Source: Treponema sp.
Lineage (GTDB): Bacteria > Spirochaetota > Spirochaetia > Treponematales > Breznakiellaceae
DNA length: 6,030 nucleotides
Direction: 5' to 3'
Assembly: GCA_009786495.1 (NCBI GenBank)
Contig: WQTB01000062.1
Location: 1,344 to 7,373 of the forward strand
This document shows positions 1-6,030 of this stretch, in pieces (within the stretch, counting starts at the first letter, position 1; every line of letters starts with the position of its first letter). The position numbers were made by a program, and so were the translations under genes. The notes below the pieces were generated by a model. It searched no databases and was not told the origin of the DNA. It saw only the letters and a list, made by a program, of their open reading frames with translations.

Positions 1-785
1 TTCGCCGCGGGCAACTGTTCTGAATTGCAATTAACAGGCGTGTACTGGGTCATGACGGAAAGCAGCGCGCGGTCTTTTGCGTTATCTGCAAACCAGCGCA
101 GAACGGATCGCGTGGATTCAAGATGGCCGGGAAGCACAAGATGGCGGATAATTACTTTTGATTTATCGCTGCCGCGCTGTTTTTGCCGCGTAATATCGAT
201 CATTTTTAATACCGCAGCTTTTGCTGTTTCAGGATAATCTGGCGCGTTAAAATATTTTTCCGCAATTTTACAGTCAAGCGTTTTAATGTCTGGAAGAAAA
301 ATATCGATATAATTTTTTAAAAGTTCAAGCGAATTAACGCTGTCATAACCTGAAGAATTCCACAAAAAAGGAATATTCACGTTCTTTTTTTTTGCAGCTT
401 CAATTCCTTTTATAATCGCGGGAACAGCGTGGCTCCCTGTAACAATGTTGATGTTTTCCGCACCTTTTGCACATAACGCGGCGCATATAAGCGCGAATTC
501 TTCGGACGTAATTTCTCTGCCAAGGCTTTGAACAGGTTTCTGCGCCGCGGTGTTGTTATGCGAAATCTGATAGTTCTGGCAGAAAGAGCAGCCAAGATTG
601 CAGCCGCTTATAAAAATTGTTCCCGAACCGCCCGCGCCTGTGATTGGCGGCTCTTCGCCGCGGTGTATTACAGCGGACGCGGCGCGAAGCGATGAAGTTT
701 CGCCGCAGAAACCATTAACGCCTGAGAGCCTGTTCACGCCGCAGTTCCGCGGACATATCATGCAGGATTCGTATAAATGTTTCAT
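1..785 (-). CDS. Radical SAM protein, PflX-like (COG1313 type), 3'-truncated by window edge
   Basis: I translated this by hand from the ATG at 785-783; the frame stays open to base 1, giving about 261 residues. The family usually runs to roughly 290-340, so the C-terminus is missing. The radical SAM motif CxxxCxxC is CNLGCSFC at residues 62-69 (C62, C66, C69), inside the context SGTIFISGCNLGCSFCQNY that is typical of COG1313/PflX proteins. An N-terminal CMICPRNC block (C8, C11, C15) plus C27 forms a second Cys cluster, also typical of this family. These proteins resemble pyruvate formate-lyase activating enzymes, and the radical SAM motif implies a 4Fe-4S cluster that cleaves S-adenosylmethionine. 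The substrate is unknown, and there is no formate-lyase gene in the window to support a PflA role. The start is set by an AAGGAAG site 8 nt upstream. The gene begins 14 nt after the phosphoesterase stop, so it is very probably in the same transcript. The family call is confident; the function is not. Confidence 0.9.
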   Translation of the reverse strand, partial: MKHLYESCMICPRNCGVNRLSGVNGFCGETSSLRAASAVIHRGEEPPITGAGGSGTIFISGCNLGCSFCQNYQISHNNTAAQKPVQSLGREITSEEFALICAALCAKGAENINIVTGSHAVPAIIKGIEAAKKKNVNIPFLWNSSGYDSVNSLELLKNYIDIFLPDIKTLDCKIAEKYFNAPDYPETAKAAVLKMIDITRQKQRGSDKSKVIIRHLVLPGHLESTRSVLRWFADNAKDRALLSVMTQYTPVNCNSEQLPAA

Positions 786-793
786 TTGGGAAG

Positions 794-800
794 CTTCCTT
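794..800 (-). promoter_or_regulatory. Ribosome binding site of the radical SAM gene
   Basis: AAGGAAG on the minus strand, 8 nt before the ATG at 785-783. It abuts the phosphoesterase TGA (802-800), sharing its last base. It fixes the start of the radical SAM gene. Confidence 0.7.
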
Positions 801-1360
801 CAGTTGTGAACTTTTACTTTGTAAATCGATCCCCTGTCGCCAATCCCGTAAAAAACTACGTCAGGCTGGCTGCCTTCAGCGCATTCAATAACGGCGAAAG
901 TTGATCCCATTCCGCTGCGCGGCCGGCTTACGCTTCCGGGATTTACAAGCAATACCCCGTCAACATTTTTTTTAAACGGAACATGCGTGTGACCGAACAG
1001 CGCGGTGTTAGCTTTATTATTTTTCGCCGCTGATAAAAGCGAAAAAATTCCGCCGTACAGACCGTGTCTGTGTCCGTGGCACATAAAGAAACAATTTCCG
1101 GCAAAATCAAAAACAGCGGCTTCCGGTTCGTGAATGTTAAAATCATTGTTTCCGCGGACAATTTTCCAATCGCTGTAAAACCCTGTTTCATCCGCAGCTT
1201 TGCTTATGTCGGAAAGCCCGTCGCCAAGACAAGCCGCCGCGCAGATTGAGTCATCAGGCGGCAGATGATCTTTTGCCCACGCGAAAACATTTTTTAACGC
1301 GCTGACGCTCCCGTGAGAATCGGAAAATACAAGAATTTTTTTACTTTTATTTTCTGTCAT
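800..1360 (-). CDS. YfcE/MJ0936-type metallophosphoesterase
   Basis: A 186-residue cytoplasmic protein with no signal peptide or membrane segment, the normal size for the small calcineurin-like phosphoesterases (Metallophos_2). The metal-binding motifs appear in order: DSH at 14-16, GD at 46-47, GNND at 70-73 (family form GN[CN]D), CHGH at 94-97 and GHTH at 123-126, followed by the conserved NPGS at 140-143. All expected metal ligands (D14, H16, D47, N71, H95, H124, H126) are present, so it should be an active binuclear-metal phosphodiesterase or phosphatase. The natural substrate of this family is generally unclear. Its ATG (1360-1358) shares one base with the DUF58 stop codon (TAATG). A weak GGA lies 8 nt upstream, so translation probably depends on coupling. 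The radical SAM gene follows after 14 nt. The family is certain; the substrate and the link to the MoxR genes are unknown. Confidence 0.93.
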   Translation of the reverse strand: MTENKSKKILVFSDSHGSVSALKNVFAWAKDHLPPDDSICAAACLGDGLSDISKAADETGFYSDWKIVRGNNDFNIHEPEAAVFDFAGNCFFMCHGHRHGLYGGIFSLLSAAKNNKANTALFGHTHVPFKKNVDGVLLVNPGSVSRPRSGMGSTFAVIECAEGSQPDVVFYGIGDRGSIYKVKVHN

Positions 1361-2748
1361 TATAATTTTCCGGATTTTTTTACGCTTAGATATTTATTTA
1401 TCAATGCCGAAGAAATATGTTCTGGCGATGTTTCAAGAACAAGAAGACCGGAATGTTCCCACTTGCGGTAAAGCCTGCGGCGGTTTACAAGGTATGAACG
1501 GGCGGCGGCAGTTTCAAGGATTTCATTTTCATCGGCAAAGCCGGCTCTGAAAGAATGGCCGCCCTGCCGCCCTGCGCCTGATGCCAGTTCGTAAAGCGCG
1601 GTTTCTTGAAAACTCACCATCAGAAGAAGATGCCGCCTGTTTATCCGCGGGAGTATCCATGACAGCGACTCTCCGTCTTCTTCGCGGAAGTTACTGATAA
1701 GAACAATTAAACTGCGGCGGTGAAGGCGGCTTAACGCTTTTTCCATTGCGGAAAAAGGCGAAGATGGAACCGGCGCGCTGTGAAGATCATAGAGCGTGTT
1801 CATAAGCGACATATATGCGCGAATTCCCTTGCGCGGCGGTATCCAGATGTCATGCGCTCCGAAGCTCGCCGCCGCAACCGCGTCTCCGTGTTTCAACGCT
1901 GTGTAAGAGAGCAGCAGCATCGCTTCAAGCGCGCTGTCAAATTGATAATCCGGCAGGCGGTAGCCTGAATCGATAATAAACAAAATCTGCTGATCCTGTT
2001 CTTCCTGATAATTTCTTACAATAAGTTTCGGTTTTCCGTCGAGCCTGCGGTTTCTGCTTGTCGCTCTCCAGTCAATTGAACGCATTGAATCGCCTTCCAT
2101 GTAATCGCGCAGGCTTTCAAACTCAAGCCCGTGCCCGCGTTTGCGGATTTGCTTTACTTCGCCTTTTTCGGGATTGCCTTTAATATTTACGCCGCGCGCC
2201 ATTTTTTTAAAGTTTGGATATGTGCGCCCAGCGCTGATGTTTTCATGCGTTACGCGCAATCTCCAGAAACGCAAAAACGACCCAAGCATAACCTGAGTCC
2301 CCGAAAAAAACCACGCGCCTCTTTCTTCCGGCATAAGGCTGTATTCAAAAACAACTGTGCCGGTTTTCCTAAGATTTTTTCTGTCCAATTTAGCGGGAAA
2401 AACTTGCGCGTTGTTAAGGCAGCTCATTGAATCGGGGTAAAGGTCATAAAGCCTGATCGAAAAAGGCAAAAAACGGTCTTTCCTGCGAATTAAGAGTAAA
2501 ACTTTTAATGCTTCGCCCTGCGCCGCGGAAGATGGAACAGTCCTTTTAATCTGCAGGCGTTCCGTTAAAAGAAGAAGTAAAAGTAAATCTGTTATAATAA
2601 ACGGAATCAGCAGCACGCCTGTCAAAATCCAGATAACAAAAATTCCGCTTATAAAAAAAGCGAAACATCCAAGCGCAAGATAAAAAAGTGCTGATATAAA
2701 AAATGTTCTTCCAGGCATTAATATTACCCGGCTTTTATTTTCCGGCAT
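1360..2748 (-). CDS. DUF58-family protein with degenerate von Willebrand A fold, membrane-anchored
   Basis: A 462-residue protein. Two adjacent hydrophobic segments (about 15-40 and 41-62) anchor the N-terminus as a hairpin. A beta-rich region follows (about 65-170). The DUF58 signature covers about 205-231: LEFESLRDYMEGD then SIDWRATSRN, a strong match to the family pattern with EF, LR.Y, GD and R.IDW. The vWA-like core begins at ILFIIDSG (255-262) and continues through SLIVLISNFREED (346-358). The canonical MIDAS DxSxS reads D260-S-G-Y-R264, so both MIDAS serines are replaced. Family members are encoded beside MoxR ATPases and are thought to act as their vWA partner or substrate adaptor. 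The ATG at 2748 lies inside the end of the MoxR gene (14-nt overlap), with AAAGGA about 10 nt upstream. A second in-frame Met at residue 11 is possible but has no good ribosome site. The stop overlaps the phosphoesterase start by one base. Confidence 0.93.
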   Translation of the reverse strand: MPENKSRVILMPGRTFFISALFYLALGCFAFFISGIFVIWILTGVLLIPFIITDLLLLLLLTERLQIKRTVPSSAAQGEALKVLLLIRRKDRFLPFSIRLYDLYPDSMSCLNNAQVFPAKLDRKNLRKTGTVVFEYSLMPEERGAWFFSGTQVMLGSFLRFWRLRVTHENISAGRTYPNFKKMARGVNIKGNPEKGEVKQIRKRGHGLEFESLRDYMEGDSMRSIDWRATSRNRRLDGKPKLIVRNYQEEQDQQILFIIDSGYRLPDYQFDSALEAMLLLSYTALKHGDAVAAASFGAHDIWIPPRKGIRAYMSLMNTLYDLHSAPVPSSPFSAMEKALSRLHRRSLIVLISNFREEDGESLSWILPRINRRHLLLMVSFQETALYELASGAGRQGGHSFRAGFADENEILETAAARSYLVNRRRLYRKWEHSGLLVLETSPEHISSALINKYLSVKKSGKL

Positions 2749-3742
2749 TATCCGTTATTCCTTTCGGCGCTTCAGTTTTATTAATAATATTCGCGATTAT
2801 GCTGCCTGCGCTTACTCCTTCAAGCTCGCTTTCTGCGGAAAGCGTAAGCCGGTGGGAAAGCACCTGCGCAGCGACTGCCTTAATATCATCAGGAAGAACA
2901 AAGTCCCTTCCCTGCAGAATAGAGTACGCGCGCGCGCACCTTATCAGCGCAAGGCTCCCGCGCGGGCCTGCTCCCGTTTCTACCGCGGGAGTTTCCCTTG
3001 TCGCCGTGTTTATGCGCACAGCGTAATCCGCAATCAGCGGATCTGTGCGGACAGAAGATGCGAATTTTTTTAGCAATGAAAACTCACCGGTTTCAAGAAC
3101 AGTGTTTACGCCATCAATGGATAATTCTTCTCCGGTGCTGTCTTTCAAAACCTGAAGAACCATATTTTTTTCTTCATCAGCCGCGGGATAACCGGCGATT
3201 ATTTTCATTAGAAAACGATCTTTTTGCGCGTCAGGAAGCGGATATGTGCCTTCATGTTCAAACGGGTTCTGCGTGGCAAGCACCATGAAGGGCGACGGCA
3301 GCAAATGGCTTTCGCCGTCAAGCGTTACCTGAAACTCCTGCATCGCTTCAAAAAGCGCGGACTGTGTTTTTGCAGGAGCCCTGTTGATTTCGTCCGCGAT
3401 AAAAATATTGGCGAAGATAGGCCCTTTGCGCGTAATGAATTTTCCCGCGGCAGGATCAAGCATTATATTACCGGTTATGTCGGCAGGCATCAGATCCGGA
3501 GTAAACTGCACCCTTTTTGAATTTCCGCCGATGGCTTTTGAAAGCGCGCGGACAAGCAGGGTTTTTCCAAGACCGGGAACGCCTTCCACAAGCAGATGTC
3601 CGCCCGCGATTAAAGTAATCAGCGCATGATCGACAAGCTGTTTCTGTCCGATAAACGCTTTCGCGATTTCATTTTTTACCTGCTCCAGTTTTAACGCGGC
3701 TGTTTCCGCGCTGAAAGGTACGTTAGCTTCTCTCTGATTCAT
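2735..3742 (-). CDS. MoxR-family AAA+ ATPase (AAA_3)
   Basis: A 335-residue soluble ATPase, the usual length for MoxR proteins. Visible elements: Walker A GVPGLGKT at 54-61, Walker B IFIADEIN at 113-120, sensor 1 ATQNP at 156-160, the DRF arginine-finger segment at 175-177, and the sensor-2 region GAGPRGSLALIR at 257-268. FTPDLMPADITG at 80-91 is the typical MoxR segment after helix 2. No catalytic residue appears lost, so it should bind and hydrolyse ATP as a ring-forming oligomer. MoxR proteins act as chaperone-like remodellers of client complexes together with vWA proteins; here the likely partner is the DUF58 protein encoded next. The start at 3742 has a GGAG site 8 nt upstream, placed within the DUF4350 gene, whose last 20 nt it overlaps. 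Its own stop lies 14 nt inside the DUF58 gene. The client cannot be read from the sequence. Confidence 0.97.
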   Translation of the reverse strand: MNQREANVPFSAETAALKLEQVKNEIAKAFIGQKQLVDHALITLIAGGHLLVEGVPGLGKTLLVRALSKAIGGNSKRVQFTPDLMPADITGNIMLDPAAGKFITRKGPIFANIFIADEINRAPAKTQSALFEAMQEFQVTLDGESHLLPSPFMVLATQNPFEHEGTYPLPDAQKDRFLMKIIAGYPAADEEKNMVLQVLKDSTGEELSIDGVNTVLETGEFSLLKKFASSVRTDPLIADYAVRINTATRETPAVETGAGPRGSLALIRCARAYSILQGRDFVLPDDIKAVAAQVLSHRLTLSAESELEGVSAGSIIANIINKTEAPKGITDNAGK

Positions 3743-4781
3743 TTAATTTTCTCCGGTATTGATTTATCAGGTCTTTGTAATTATATGTTTCGTTATTATT
3801 GCCGCCGCCTGAAAGCGTATCAAGGTAGTAATCAAGCGCGCTGTGTTTTTTTAAAAAACGAATTTCCGCTGTTAAACGATCTTTAATGGGGCGTGAAATT
3901 ATTCTCTTTTCCATAGAAACTTTCCCAAACGAAGGAATCACCATCCAGAAACCTGCGGCAATCAATATGAACGCGGCGATTATTACGGGTAAAAAATTTC
4001 CCCGTTCTATTATCGATCCGAAAAATGAAAATGCCGTATTCACATTCTGAGTCCTTATAAAAAATATGCCTTTGTTTTCCTGCGCGTTTAAAGGCGAAGC
4101 TGTCCGCGCGCCTGTTAGCTTCCATGCTAAAGCGGCGTTTGCTTCTTTTCTTAAATTATTATTATACATGAAAACCGGAACGCCAGTAACTGTAAGCGAT
4201 CCTGATCCGATTGGGATTTCTACAAGCCGTATATTTCCGTCCGCGTCTTTCATCGTAAAAATTTTTTCATTTTTTAATATTGAAAAAGCGACCAGTGTTT
4301 GAAAATCAGGATACGCGTCTTCTTTATCAACAACATCAGCAGGTTCTTCTTCTTCAACAGCTTCGTTTGTATAAACCTGCTGAGTATACTCTACATTAAT
4401 TCCAAAGCCGGATAAAAATTCAAGAATATTATTGTTTAATGATCTGTTGTTAGACGCAAGATCAAGTATAAAATAACCACCCTGTTCAATCCATCTTAAT
4501 ATTTCTTCCATGCTGCGCCAGCTGTACGCGTTTGAATTTACCATGATTACGTTTTCCGCCGCGTCAGACAGCATAATCGGATTAAAATAATTTTCAATTC
4601 TGATTTTATGGCCTGTAGTGGAAAGCCATTGATCCATCGCGTAAAAATTATTCTGCATAATTTCATCTGACGGGAAAATAAATCTTTTATCCTGATATAT
4701 TTCAAGATTATTCCAGGCGAAAACAAGAAGAGCGGCGATTGCAAATATAACCGCGGCGCATAAAAGGATTTTTTTATCCAT
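3723..4781 (-). CDS. DUF4350-type membrane protein
   Basis: A 352-residue protein with one N-terminal membrane anchor (about 5-22), a large extracytoplasmic domain (about 23-262), a second membrane span (about 263-283) and a short basic cytoplasmic tail (284-352). The region 76-110 (ENVIMVNSNAY, then EILRWIEQGGYFILDLAS) is the Rossmann-like, GldG/ABC-associated pattern of DUF4350, with the conserved W-x-x-x-GG. The post-TM segment RPIKDRLTAEIRFLKKHSA (297-315) also fits the family. An acidic, probably disordered stretch (EAVEEEEPADVVDKED, 140-155) interrupts the outer domain. It has no known enzyme motif. The assignment rests on these patterns, topology and its place between DUF4129 and MoxR genes. 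The ATG at 4781 overlaps the end of the DUF4129 gene by 8 nt and has AAAGG 6 nt upstream. The role is unknown; it is inferred to be a membrane or outer-face component of the MoxR system. Confidence 0.8.
   Translation of the reverse strand: MDKKILLCAAVIFAIAALLVFAWNNLEIYQDKRFIFPSDEIMQNNFYAMDQWLSTTGHKIRIENYFNPIMLSDAAENVIMVNSNAYSWRSMEEILRWIEQGGYFILDLASNNRSLNNNILEFLSGFGINVEYTQQVYTNEAVEEEEPADVVDKEDAYPDFQTLVAFSILKNEKIFTMKDADGNIRLVEIPIGSGSLTVTGVPVFMYNNNLRKEANAALAWKLTGARTASPLNAQENKGIFFIRTQNVNTAFSFFGSIIERGNFLPVIIAAFILIAAGFWMVIPSFGKVSMEKRIISRPIKDRLTAEIRFLKKHSALDYYLDTLSGGGNNNETYNYKDLINQYRRKLNESERS
3751..3754 (-). promoter_or_regulatory. Ribosome binding site of the MoxR gene
   Basis: GGAG on the minus strand, 8 nt before the ATG at 3742-3740. 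It lies inside the end of the upstream DUF4350 reading frame. It supports the start at 3742 and the 20-nt gene overlap. Confidence 0.75.
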
Positions 4782-6030
4782 ACTGCGCCTTTACAAAATC
4801 GACGGCTTCATTAAAACTTCCGTCAGGGGGAACCTTCCCCGCATACACAAGATACACCCAGTTTTTTATAAGCCTGTCAAAATTCTGCGCGGACTGGCTT
4901 TCGCCGTTCATTGAATTAATAATTGCCGCGCAGTCTGTTTCCGCCGCGTCAGGCGGGAACGCGATATTTTTGCAGACTGTCCATGACTTTATTGCAGCCG
5001 CCGCGCAGTATCCCCAGGAAAGGCGAAGTTCTCCCTTTTCATGATAATTTAACGCCTTTTCCAAAAGATATTCAGGATTTTCCGTCTGATTTTTCAAAAT
5101 TATTTTTTGCGTAGCATAATTTTTTTTATCCGGTTTGTTATATTTATATTTTTTAAAATAAATAAAAAGAAGAACCAGCGTTCCCGCAATTATAACGATC
5201 AAAATGATCTGCAAAATTCGCGCAGAGATTTTTTGAATACGCTCTATTAGTTCAGAATCAACGTTAATATCATTATTATTTACATTATTATTTTTAAATC
5301 TTATGCTCCATGTTTCTTCTTCGCCGCCGAAATCAGGCGAATCAAGAATTGTCTGAAGTATTTCGTAGGGCGGATCATCATCCGCGTAAATATTTTCCGG
5401 CATTAAAAACAACGCGAAAATTACTGCAGTTACTAAAACGATATTTTTTCCTGAGTTAATAATATTGTTCATCTGATTCATTTGCCGCGGCGGAACCGCC
5501 TGCCGCCGCCGGGAAAAAGCGCGGAATTTAATTTCCAAATCCCATCCTTCTATTTGAATCCTTCCGTTAATATAAAGGCTGAATCCCATGCATACATAAA
5601 TTGTTTCGACAAGGATAAAGTTTAAACACCATGCGGCGTAAAAAAATATTTCAAGATCAAGCGGATTGTTTATGGAGTTTAAAAATCCCGGCGCGAAAAG
5701 CTGCGCGATCGAAATAAAAAAAATAATTTCTCCCGCAAGCAAAGCGGCTTCTACGGAAATTGCCCATAACGTAAGCAGAATGCCGTAATCGGTTCCGCCT
5801 TTTTTCAGACTGGTTTTGCGCAGCGCGATTTCTCTGCCTGTTTTAAGGTTGCGTTCAAGAACGCGTACCGGCATTACCGCGGAACGCACCGGACTTAAAC
5901 GCCGCCATAATAGATCGCCTGTTAATCCCCTGCAAAGACTTTTTCCGATTCCTTGCAGCGCCGTTTTTAATCCTGCGTCTTTATCAAAGAAACGAACCGA
6001 TATTATGTGCAATATTATCCTGTCGAAAAA
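4774..6030 (-). CDS. Polytopic membrane domain fused to DUF4129 protein, 5'-truncated by window edge
   Basis: The frame is open to the window edge, so the true start probably lies beyond 6030. A TTG at 6012 with AGGA 5 nt upstream is possible but would leave an atypical N-terminus. Residues below count from that TTG. Part A (1-177) has two membrane spans (about 76-106, 118-148) and ends with LYINGRIQIEGWDLEIKF (147-164). This is the closing motif of polytopic proteins often encoded before DUF4129 genes. Part B begins MNQMNNIINSGKN at 178 with a signal-peptide-like stretch to about 210 (ENIYA/DDD). It then has a short Asn-rich outer segment, a membrane span (about 265-287) and a cytoplasmic DUF4129 domain (about 313-411: YLLEKALNYHEKGELR, then WVYLVYAGKVPP). 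Part B alone looks like a complete DUF4129 protein, so this is either a genuine fusion or two genes joined by a one-base sequence error. Its end overlaps the DUF4350 start by 8 nt. The DUF4129 function is unknown. Confidence 0.82.
   Translation of the reverse strand, partial: FFDRIILHIISVRFFDKDAGLKTALQGIGKSLCRGLTGDLLWRRLSPVRSAVMPVRVLERNLKTGREIALRKTSLKKGGTDYGILLTLWAISVEAALLAGEIIFFISIAQLFAPGFLNSINNPLDLEIFFYAAWCLNFILVETIYVCMGFSLYINGRIQIEGWDLEIKFRAFSRRRQAVPPRQMNQMNNIINSGKNIVLVTAVIFALFLMPENIYADDDPPYEILQTILDSPDFGGEEETWSIRFKNNNVNNNDINVDSELIERIQKISARILQIILIVIIAGTLVLLFIYFKKYKYNKPDKKNYATQKIILKNQTENPEYLLEKALNYHEKGELRLSWGYCAAAAIKSWTVCKNIAFPPDAAETDCAAIINSMNGESQSAQNFDRLIKNWVYLVYAGKVPPDGSFNEAVDFVKAQYG
4788..4792 (-). 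promoter_or_regulatory. Ribosome binding site of the DUF4350 gene
   Basis: AAAGG on the minus strand, 6 nt before the ATG at 4781-4779 and inside the last codons of the DUF4129 gene. It is moderate in strength and fits translational coupling through the 8-nt overlap. Confidence 0.5.
5487..5509 (-). other. GC-rich inverted repeat at the membrane-domain/DUF4129 junction
   Basis: On the minus strand, GCGGCGG (5509-5503) and CCGCCGC (5493-5487) form a perfect 7-bp all-GC stem around a 9-nt loop. It ends 5 nt before the internal ATG at 5481-5479. It lies within the Arg/Pro-rich linker SRRRQAVPPRQ. It could fold in the mRNA and reduce internal initiation, or it may simply reflect Arg/Pro/Ala codons. 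Such stems also favour sequencing errors. Confidence 0.45.

Noticed and set aside
410..595. Short minus-strand ORF of 61 residues
   Set aside because: It lies in another frame within the radical SAM coding region, whose frame carries clear family motifs.
789..798. Perfect palindrome GGAAGCTTCC over the ribosome site of the radical SAM gene
   Set aside because: It is only 10 bp; with a workable 4-nt loop it leaves 3 base pairs, too weak to call a regulatory hairpin or terminator.
598..891. Plus-strand ORFs here and elsewhere (for example 2131-2430, 2703-3026, 2998-3288, 3224-3520, 4066-4302)
   Set aside because: Each is the antisense shadow of a strongly supported minus-strand gene, has no recognisable domain and shows no good ribosome site. 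High GCG/CGC codon use leaves long open frames on the opposite strand.
2924..2939. Alternating purine-pyrimidine tract rich in GCGCGC, possible Z-DNA
   Set aside because: It is explained by Cys-Ala-Arg-Ala codons in the MoxR sensor-2 helix; nothing else supports a structural role.
5995..6020. TTG at 6012-6010 with AGGA 5 nt upstream as the true start of the first gene
   Set aside because: The frame is open upstream to the window edge, and the resulting N-terminus lacks the earlier part expected of the membrane domain. It remains possible but is not preferred.
1..6030. tRNA, rRNA, CRISPR arrays, insertion sequences, riboswitches and terminators
   Set aside because: I looked for repeats with spacers, transposase motifs, cloverleaf or T-tract hairpins and found none. 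Coding density leaves only one 14-nt gap.

Overview
This is a fully coding bacterial window. Every gene I can support lies on the minus strand, so transcription runs from high to low coordinates. Six genes are packed with overlaps or short gaps: overlaps of 8, 20, 14 and 1 nt, then one 14-nt gap. That is the layout of a single translationally coupled operon. It runs off both ends: the first gene lacks its 5' part (beyond 6030) and the last lacks its 3' part (before 1). No promoter or terminator is visible inside. By eye, GC is about 45%, lower in the upstream membrane-protein half. Shine-Dalgarno sites of the AGGA/GGAG type precede several starts. The phylum cannot be fixed from the sequence. 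Codon flavour and gene order would fit spirochaetes or Firmicutes-like lineages, but this is only a weak guess.

Layout in transcription order: (1) 6030-4774, a membrane protein fused in frame to a DUF4129 module; (2) 4781-3723, a DUF4350-type membrane protein; (3) 3742-2735, a MoxR-family AAA+ ATPase; (4) 2748-1360, a DUF58 protein with a degenerate von Willebrand A fold; (5) 1360-800, a YfcE/MJ0936-type metallophosphoesterase; (6) 785-1, a radical SAM protein of the PflX-like COG1313 type, cut by the window edge.

Genes 1-4 form the recurrent but poorly understood MoxR-DUF58-DUF4350-DUF4129 neighbourhood. The general model, inferred from related MoxR-VWA systems, is an AAA+ chaperone-like ATPase working with a membrane-anchored vWA-fold adaptor. 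The DUF4350 and DUF4129 proteins would supply membrane or extracytoplasmic parts. The transglutaminase protein often found beside such clusters is not in this window. Genes 5 and 6 are tied to the cluster by a TAATG stop/start overlap and a 14-nt gap; their link to the MoxR system is not obvious.

The points most worth a second look are: the in-frame junction inside gene 1, where a signal-peptide-like start, an ATGA stop/start in the adjacent frame and a GC hairpin coincide; the loss of the MIDAS serines in the DUF58 protein; the strong excess of the palindrome CCGCGG; and the coupling of two putative metalloenzymes to the MoxR operon. I do not see a demonstrably new system. There are no gene-free stretches over 300 bases.
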